DNA from: Montanilutibacter psychrotolerans
GTDB lineage: Bacteria; Pseudomonadota; Gammaproteobacteria; Xanthomonadales; Xanthomonadaceae
Reading direction: 5' to 3'
Length of the DNA stretch: 64,000 bases
Assembly: GCF_003719825.1 (NCBI RefSeq)
Contig: NZ_RIBS01000011.1
Span: forward strand, 16,981 to 80,980
A program made the position numbers and the translations under genes. Positions 58,980 to 64,000 of this stretch are shown here, piece by piece. Each line of letters starts with the position of its first letter. Position 1 is the stretch's first letter. The notes under the pieces are model-generated. The model was not told the DNA's origin. It ran no database searches and saw only the letters and a list, made by a program, of their open reading frames with translations.

Positions 58980-59131
58980 TCAGGCGTTGGCGCCCGACGC
59001 GCCGGGGAAGTCCAACCCGTGCGCGCGCGGCATCGTGAATCGCGGTGCGGGCGGCGTCGATGTCGGCGTCGGGAGGCGCGCGTCGTGCGCGGCGATCGAG
59101 TACGCAATCGAGCCCTCGCGCCAGCACCGCG
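58980..59131 (-). pseudogene. Decayed second copy of the glnE 3' end
   Basis: About 150 bp match the last 50 codons of glnE (60777-60932) at roughly 85 percent by eye. On the minus strand it reads LARGLDCVLDRRARR, then [19 protein letters not shown], against [15 protein letters not shown] and [19 protein letters not shown] in GlnE. A 2-nt loss shifts the frame before the final [13 protein letters not shown] segment, and there is no upstream glnE domain. Some homology continues past the stop (GCGGGCA...TTCAGG in both). It is separated from the intact gene by the acetamidase-like gene. Confidence 0.8.
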
Positions 59132-59416
59132 ACATCGCCGCTGGCGGTCGGCCCGGTCAGAAACCCATCACTGGCGACGATCCGATTCAAGCATGCGGCG
59201 CTTGCCATTGGTGGTGATGAAGCGTCGGAATTGCGGTGAATGCCATCCAGGCCTTATCGCACTCGCACATCGCGCGCTCGATCGCTAGGCTTCGAGCGAT
59301 TCACGCGGCCACGTGCTGGACCACGTTCGTCGACCCCAGAATTCTCCATTCCAAACGCCCACTCGTTCCAGGTGGGCGTTTCCTGTTTTTCGATGATACG
59401 AGACGGAGCAAAACCG
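59132..59416. other. Gene-poor segment before the acetamidase-like gene
   Basis: 285 bp with no gene. Base composition is less GC-rich than the flanks. It ends with the terminator noted next, which sits directly before the acetamidase-like start. Confidence 0.4.
59353..59389 (+). terminator. Terminator within the acetamidase leader
   Basis: A 10-bp perfect stem (AAACGCCCAC / GTGGGCGTTT) with a 9-nt loop is followed by CCTGTTTTT. It ends 28 nt before the downstream ATG, so it either attenuates that gene or marks the end of a lost upstream gene. Confidence 0.85.
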
Positions 59417-60739
59417 ATGTTGAAGCATGTCGCCCTGTTGTTTTGCCTGATCCCTGGGGCTGCACTCGCGCAGGCGCCCGAGCAGTGGGTTCTGACAACC
59501 GATCTGTGGGGCAACCCCGCTTATCGAACACTCACGCTGAAGCAGGATGGTGAAAGGCTCACCGGCGACATTGACGGCGACCAGATCACTGGACATCGCA
59601 AAGGCGCCGTCATCGAGTTCCAGGACACCGATTCGAGTAATGCGATCTACTCGTTCGCAGGCACGATCGACGGCGAGCGCATCAGCGGAATCGCCGACTT
59701 CCCGGACACCAACAATCCGGCCGCGCGTGCCAAGCACTCCTTTTCAGCCCGCCGGATCCCCGATCGTCCTGCCGGGCCGCCGCGCCGCCACGAGTTTGCA
59801 CCGGAGGACTATTCCAACGAATTCAGCCCACACCGTTCGCCGGTACTCACGATCTGGCCTGGAGACACGGTGCACACCAAGACCATCGATTCGGGCGGGG
59901 TGGACGAAAACGGCATCACGCGCGCCTTGTTCGGCAATCCCCAGACCGGACCCTTCTTTATCGCCACCGCCTCGCCTGGCGACACACTCGTCGTGCGAAT
60001 CAATCGCCTGCGCCTGAATCGAGACTATGCCGACAGCCTGGACACGATCGTCGGCCGCGCGCTGGGTTCCAGCCTTGCCGCCGATGCGGGTGACCTGGGC
60101 AAGCCGGTGCGTTGGAAGCTGGATCGAGCGCGAGGCCTGGCCAGTCTTGAAGCGCCGACCGACCGATTGAAAGGATTTGCCGTACCGGTCCGCCCAATGC
60201 TGGGCGGACTGGCTGTCGCACCGGGCTTCGGCTCCGCCCCCATTTCCACCGGCGATACGGGGAGATTTGGCGGCAACATGGATTTCAAAGAAGTGGTGGA
60301 AGGCAACATCGTCTACCTCCCCGTCCAACAGCCCGGCGCCCTGCTGTATCTGGGCGACGCCCATGCCCTGCAAGGCGATGGCGAAACGTCTCAGTACGCG
60401 CTGGAAACCTCGATGGATGTCGAGTTCACGGTCGAGGTACTCAAGGGCAAGTCGATCGCAATGCCGCGGGTTGAATCACCGACCCAGATCATGGCTCTTG
60501 GCCAGGCGGGCTCGTTGGATGATGCGCTGCGCTCGGCGACGACGGGACTGGTTCAATGGTTGCAGCAGGACTACGGATTCACGCTTTCCGAATGCGCGGT
60601 CATCCTCGGTAGCGCGGCGCACTACACCGTCCCCAATCTCGCGGGGCGAAGTGTCGGAGTGGCCGCAAAGCTCGACAAGTCGTTGCTCCGCCAGGGCCCC
60701 ACGGCAACAGGTGCTGCCGCTTCGGCAGAGGCGCTCTGA
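59417..60739 (+). CDS. Exported acetamidase/formamidase-family protein
   Basis: A 440-residue protein. Signal peptide 1-19 (LLFCLIPGAALAQAP). A small N-terminal beta domain follows (residues about 20-115: LWGNPAYRTLTLKQDGERLTG). The FmdA_AmdA domain occupies the rest: GDTVHTKTIDSGGVDENG, GPFFIATASPGDTLVV, NMDFKEVVEGNIVYLPV and GDAHALQGDGE are the family's metal/substrate blocks, with Asp-His-Glu positions intact. The family hydrolyses short amides; export and the extra domain are unusual. ATG 59417 has ACGGAG upstream. Codon use is less GC-biased than its neighbours. It lies in the interval between the two glnE tails, suggesting transfer. Confidence 0.85.
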   Translation: MLKHVALLFCLIPGAALAQAPEQWVLTTDLWGNPAYRTLTLKQDGERLTGDIDGDQITGHRKGAVIEFQDTDSSNAIYSFAGTIDGERISGIADFPDTNNPAARAKHSFSARRIPDRPAGPPRRHEFAPEDYSNEFSPHRSPVLTIWPGDTVHTKTIDSGGVDENGITRALFGNPQTGPFFIATASPGDTLVVRINRLRLNRDYADSLDTIVGRALGSSLAADAGDLGKPVRWKLDRARGLASLEAPTDRLKGFAVPVRPMLGGLAVAPGFGSAPISTGDTGRFGGNMDFKEVVEGNIVYLPVQQPGALLYLGDAHALQGDGETSQYALETSMDVEFTVEVLKGKSIAMPRVESPTQIMALGQAGSLDDALRSATTGLVQWLQQDYGFTLSECAVILGSAAHYTVPNLAGRSVGVAAKLDKSLLRQGPTATGAAASAEAL

Positions 60740-60776
60740 CAATTCAACCTGGAGCCGCTGCGCCGGCGGGCAGGAT

Positions 60777-63620
60777 TCAGGCGTTGGGGCCGGGCGCGCC
60801 CGGGAAGTCCAACCCGTGGACGCGCGTGGCATCGCGGATCGCAGCGCGGGCGGCGTCGATGTCGGCATCGGCGGGCACGCGACGTGCGCGGCGATCGAGC
60901 GTGCAGTCGAGCCCTCGCGCCAGCAACACCGCGTGCGCGGCCTGCAATCCCGCTGCGGTGACCGCGTCGAATACGCCAACCCGACGCGCGACATCGATCA
61001 GGCCCGGCGTATTGCGTGGCACCAGCAGCGCCGGCTGCGCGGCCGCCTGCTCCAGCACCACCGCCTGCAACAGGAACTCCAGGTCGACCAGCCCGCCCTC
61101 GCCCTGCTTGAGGTCGAACACCGCCGCGTCGCTGCGATCGAGTTCGGCGCGCATGCGCCGACGCATCGCCACGATGTCCTCGCGCAGCTTCACCGGCTCG
61201 CGGGCCCGCGCAAGGGTCTCGGCACGAACCGCTTCGAAATCGGCACACAGGCTGTCGTCGCCCGCGACGCTACGCGCGCGCACCAGCGCCTGGTGCTCCC
61301 AGGTCCAGGCGCGCTCGCGCTGGTAGTCGGCAAAGCTGGCCAGGCTGGACACCAGCAATCCCTTGGCGCCGTCCGGGCGCAGACGCACGTCGACGTCGAA
61401 CAGGCGTCCGGCCGCCGTCACCGCGCCGAGCAGCGCCACCACCTTCTGCCCCAATCGCGCGAACCAACGTTGCGCGTCCAGCGAGCGGGCGCCGTCGGAG
61501 TGCGCATCGGCATCGGCGGTGTAGAGGAACACCAGATCGAGGTCGGAACCGAAACCGAGCTCCTCGCCGCCAAGGCTGCCGTAACCCAGCACCGCAAACC
61601 GCGCCCCCGGCACGTGGCCGTGCCCCTGCGCGACTTCGACCTGCGCCAGCTGCAACACGCGCGCGACCACGCCATCGCCCAGCCAGGCGAGCTGGCGCGC
61701 GCTCTCGGCAGCGAACTGTCGTCCGTCGCGTTGTGCCATGGCGATGCGAAAGCTCAATGCCTGGCGCACCTCGTTGAGCGCCTGCAGTGTCGCTTCGGTG
61801 TCATCGTCGCCGGACACCTGCGCACAGGCCGCCAGCAGCGCCTCGCGCCCGGGTAGCGGGCCGACGACGCGCGCATCCAGCAGTTCGTCCAGCAACACCG
61901 GATGCGAGGCCAGGCGCTCGGCCAGCAACGCGCTGCTGCTGACGACTTCAACCAGGCGCGCAAGCGCTACGGGTTGTTCGTCGAGCAGGGCCAGGTAGGC
62001 GCTGCGGCGCAACACGTTGTGCAGCAGCGCCAGCAGACGGCGCAGCGCGAGCATCGGCTGGCTCGACGCCACGGCACCCTGCAGCAGCGCCGGCAGCACG
62101 CGATCCAGGCGCGCGCGGGCGCTGTCGGAAAGGCCGCGCACGCCGGGGCTGCGTGCCAGGTCGCGCAGCATGGTGTCGGCGTTGCCCGCTTCGACGAAGC
62201 CGGCATCCAGCAGCGCGTCGGCATCACCGGCCTCCGGCAGTGCGCGCCAGTACGACGACAACGCATCGGGCGCGGCGCTGCCACGTCGCGGCGCCAGCAG
62301 TGCGTTGAACTCTTCGGTGACCAGCGCGCGTTGCGCGTCCAGCGCCTCGCGCAAGGCATTCCAGCTGGCGTAGTCGAGCGCGCGGGCGATGCGTCCACGC
62401 GTGCTGTCGTCACTCGGCAAGGCATGCGTCTGCGCATCGCGCAGCATCTGCAGACGGTTCTCGAGCCGCCGCAGGAAACGGTAGGCGTAGGCAAGCGCAT
62501 CGCCCGCCTCGACGCTCACCTGGTTTCCCGCGACCAGCGCACGCAGCGCCGGCAGCAGGCGGCGGCCACGCAGCTCGACCTCGCGTCCGCCTCGGATCAA
62601 TTGCAGCGCCTGCACCAGGAACTCGATTTCGCGAATGCCGCCTGGGCCACGCTTGATGTCGTCGGCCAGTTCCTTGCGCGCGACCTCCGCGCTGATCGCG
62701 GCCTTCATCGCGCGCAACCCGTCGAGCGCGCCGTAGTCCAGGTACCGCCGGTACACGAACGGCCGCAAGGTCTCCAGGAAGCGCTCGCCCGCGGCGATGT
62801 CGCCCGCCACCGGACGCGCCTTCTGCCAGGCGTAGCGTTCCCAGTCGCGCCCTTCGCGCTGGAAGTACTGCTCCATGGCCGTGAACGACCAGGCCACGCG
62901 ACCGGCGTTGCCGTACGGACGCAGGCGCAGGTCGACGCGATGGCTGAAGCCGTCGGCGGTGAGTTCGTCCAGCAGCTTGGCCAGCTGCTGGCCCAGGCGG
63001 GTGAAGTACCCCTCGGCATCGAGGACGCGCGCGCCGGGCCAACCGTCGATGTCGGATTCACCGTCGCACTCGAAGGCGTAGACCAGGTCGATGTCGGAAC
63101 TGAAATTGAGCTCCTCGCCACCCAGCTTGCCCAACCCGAACACCACCAGTCGCTGCACGCCGCCATCGCGGTTGCGCAGCACGCCGTGGCGTTTGCTGAA
63201 CTGGGCTTCCAGCGCGTCCAGCGCCACCTGCATGCAAATCTCGGCCAGGCGCGTGCTGGCAGCCAGGGTGGCGTCGACGTCGTCCAGGCCAAGCACGTCG
63301 CGCCAGACCATTCGCGTCGACTCGGCAGCGCGGTAGCGGCGCAGCAGCTGCGGCCAATCGGCGCTGTTGTCGGCATGCAGCACGGGCGGCGGCGCGGCGC
63401 CGCAGCCGGCGTCCTCGAGCATCGCGATCAATCGATCGGGCTGGCGCACCAGGGTGTCAACGGCAAAGTCACTGGCGAGGGCCAGTCGCCGCAGGCGCGC
63501 TTCGTTGCCGGCATCGAGCAGGCCGATCGCGGCGTCCGGCAGCACGGCACGCAGGCGTTGCAGCGCACGCGTGAGCAGAGGGGCGTCGCGGTCGTCCGCG
63601 TCACTCGGATCGAAGGTCAT
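60777..63620 (-). CDS. glnE: Glutamine synthetase adenylyltransferase/adenylyl-removing enzyme
   Basis: A 947-residue bifunctional regulator that adds or removes AMP on glutamine synthetase. The adenylyl-removing nucleotidyltransferase domain has [20 protein letters not shown] (residues about 162-181). The adenylylating domain has [20 protein letters not shown] (about 678-697). Both carry the GG...D-D metal motif. A helical linker and C-terminal helical domain separate and end them. Length matches E. coli GlnE (946). Its 3' end is repeated, frameshifted, at 58980-59131. REP-like repeats lie just upstream of its start. Confidence 0.97.
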   Translation of the reverse strand: MTFDPSDADDRDAPLLTRALQRLRAVLPDAAIGLLDAGNEARLRRLALASDFAVDTLVRQPDRLIAMLEDAGCGAAPPPVLHADNSADWPQLLRRYRAAESTRMVWRDVLGLDDVDATLAASTRLAEICMQVALDALEAQFSKRHGVLRNRDGGVQRLVVFGLGKLGGEELNFSSDIDLVYAFECDGESDIDGWPGARVLDAEGYFTRLGQQLAKLLDELTADGFSHRVDLRLRPYGNAGRVAWSFTAMEQYFQREGRDWERYAWQKARPVAGDIAAGERFLETLRPFVYRRYLDYGALDGLRAMKAAISAEVARKELADDIKRGPGGIREIEFLVQALQLIRGGREVELRGRRLLPALRALVAGNQVSVEAGDALAYAYRFLRRLENRLQMLRDAQTHALPSDDSTRGRIARALDYASWNALREALDAQRALVTEEFNALLAPRRGSAAPDALSSYWRALPEAGDADALLDAGFVEAGNADTMLRDLARSPGVRGLSDSARARLDRVLPALLQGAVASSQPMLALRRLLALLHNVLRRSAYLALLDEQPVALARLVEVVSSSALLAERLASHPVLLDELLDARVVGPLPGREALLAACAQVSGDDDTEATLQALNEVRQALSFRIAMAQRDGRQFAAESARQLAWLGDGVVARVLQLAQVEVAQGHGHVPGARFAVLGYGSLGGEELGFGSDLDLVFLYTADADAHSDGARSLDAQRWFARLGQKVVALLGAVTAAGRLFDVDVRLRPDGAKGLLVSSLASFADYQRERAWTWEHQALVRARSVAGDDSLCADFEAVRAETLARAREPVKLREDIVAMRRRMRAELDRSDAAVFDLKQGEGGLVDLEFLLQAVVLEQAAAQPALLVPRNTPGLIDVARRVGVFDAVTAAGLQAAHAVLLARGLDCTLDRRARRVPADADIDAARAAIRDATRVHGLDFPGAPGPNA

Positions 63621-63641
63621 GCGCGAATGATGGCATGCGCT

Positions 63642-63730
63642 CCATCCGGCGCATTACGCCTTCGGCTAATGCGCCCTACCCGGGACCTCCTGCGGCGCCA
63701 TCGTCCGCGGGCGACGCACACGTTGCGTAG
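63642..63730. repeat. REP-like repeat, copy 1
   Basis: An 89-bp unit repeated at 63796-63884 (offset 154) with a few mismatches. It contains the palindrome GGCGCATTA-N10-TAATGCGCC (63648-63675; the loop CGCCTTCGGC can pair further) and ends in CACGTTGCGTAG. Confidence 0.85.
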
Positions 63731-63757
63731 GGCGCAATAACCGAAGGGCATTGCGCC
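63731..63757. repeat. REP-like palindrome, inverted partner
   Basis: GGCGCAA...TTGCGCC, with GTAG before it. Read on minus it resembles the palindrome of copy 1 (GGCGCAATGCCCTTCGG against GGCGCATTACGCCTTCGG), so copies 1 and this one form an inverted doublet, as in REPINs. Confidence 0.7.
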
Positions 63758-63795
63758 GTATGTGTTCACGTCGCGGTTGATTTTCATCGCGTGTC

Positions 63796-63884
63796 CCATC
63801 CGGCGCATTACGCCTTCGGCTAATGCACCCTACCCGGGACCTCCTGCGGCGCCATCGTCGGTGCGCGGCGCGCACGTTGCGTAG
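63796..63884. repeat. REP-like repeat, copy 2 (interrupted)
   Basis: A second copy of the 89-bp unit. Its right arm has TAATGCACC instead of TAATGCGCC. Where copy 1 continues into the inverted palindrome after GCGTAG, this copy changes abruptly to unrelated sequence leading into a transposase end. Confidence 0.8.
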
Positions 63885-64000
63885 ATACCGTCTTGGCCGT
63901 CAACTGCCGGGCAAGTAGTTTGGATCGAACGGCCGGCCGGATTTCACCACGCCAAAGATCAGGTGCAACAGCTTGCGCATGGCGGCGCCGATCTGCTGCA
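63885..64000 (-). mobile_element. Right end of an IS110-family element (cut by window edge)
   Basis: Begins directly at the break in REP copy 2. It contains the 3' end of a transposase gene. No terminal inverted repeat is seen, which is normal for IS110. The element runs past the window. Confidence 0.7.
63900..64000 (-). CDS. IS110-family transposase, C-terminal fragment
   Basis: The last 32 residues of a protein that continues outside the window, ending at TGA (63900-63902). IGAAMRKLLHLIFGVVKSG, then RPFDPNYLPGS, matches the C-terminal MRKLLHLxxGVLKxGxPFDP signature of IS110/IS1111 transposases (DEDD recombinases). Intactness cannot be judged. Confidence 0.8.
   Translation of the reverse strand, partial: QQIGAAMRKLLHLIFGVVKSGRPFDPNYLPGS

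Noticed and set aside
61902..63740. A 612-residue plus-strand open frame antisense to glnE
   Set aside because: It overlaps the two nucleotidyltransferase domains of glnE on the other strand; composition is shadow-like.
63642..63884. Possible CRISPR array from the two direct repeats
   Set aside because: Only two 89-bp units with internal palindromes, mismatched and 65 bp apart; no regular short repeats or cas genes. REP-like elements fit better.

Overview
This is high-GC DNA from the chromosome of a gammaproteobacterium, most likely a member of the Xanthomonadaceae/Lysobacteraceae (Lysobacter- or Luteimonas-like). Family knowledge supports this: an ilvC-ilvG-ilvM-leuA order, a K+-independent proton-pumping pyrophosphatase, a pcm-tolC-waaA-lpxL neighbourhood, a large TonB-dependent receptor and glnE. 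I see no tRNA, rRNA, CRISPR array or prophage. The species call is inference; no search was run.

Layout. 1-8.5 kb: two secreted proteins (DUF2846-like, CsgG/HfaB-like), a small exported protein, hppA, a cupin, a rubredoxin-like/MBL-fold hydrolase facing a MocR-type regulator, and ppa. Membrane and soluble pyrophosphatases thus lie within 4 kb. 8.5-14.5 kb: a minus-strand cluster of AraC regulator, TonB-dependent receptor, AspH-type hydroxylase and sulfotransferase. 14.5-18.6 kb: a winged-helix/TolB-like transmembrane regulator, a candidate C-rich small RNA and a K+-channel-like protein. 18.7-20.8 kb: thiC with a TPP riboswitch.

21-33 kb: an eleven-gene unit comprising a leader peptide, ilvD, ilvC, ilvG, ilvM, ilvE, ilvA, leuA, leuC, leuD and leuB. 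Nearly every junction after ilvC overlaps. It encodes the branched-chain amino acid pathway from threonine and pyruvate onward and is preceded by a textbook transcription attenuator. 33-35 kb: a RES/Xre toxin-antitoxin pair with a promoter-overlapping palindrome, then a GNAT and a cupin. 36.3-41.5 kb: thrABC with its own Thr-rich attenuator leader. Together the two operons make threonine and convert it to isoleucine, leucine and valine.

41.5-49.3 kb: an RND efflux permease and lipoprotein adaptor divergent from a TetR regulator, then a PCMT-family gene and tolC. 49.4-55.6 kb: envelope glycolipid genes (waaA, two LpxL-type acyltransferases, an O-antigen-ligase-like protein, a GT4 glycosyltransferase, a small zinc-finger protein). 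55.7-58.9 kb: pirin, YceI, a nitroreductase and an ELM1-family protein.

58.9-64 kb: an exported acetamidase/formamidase-like gene lies between glnE and a decayed second copy of the glnE 3' end, which suggests a recombined-in segment. Beyond glnE are REP-like palindromes, one apparently interrupted by an IS110-family element that runs off the window. The strongest items for a second look are the glnE-tail duplication, the REP/IS110 junction, the candidate small RNA, the toxin-antitoxin operator and the receptor-hydroxylase-sulfotransferase cluster.
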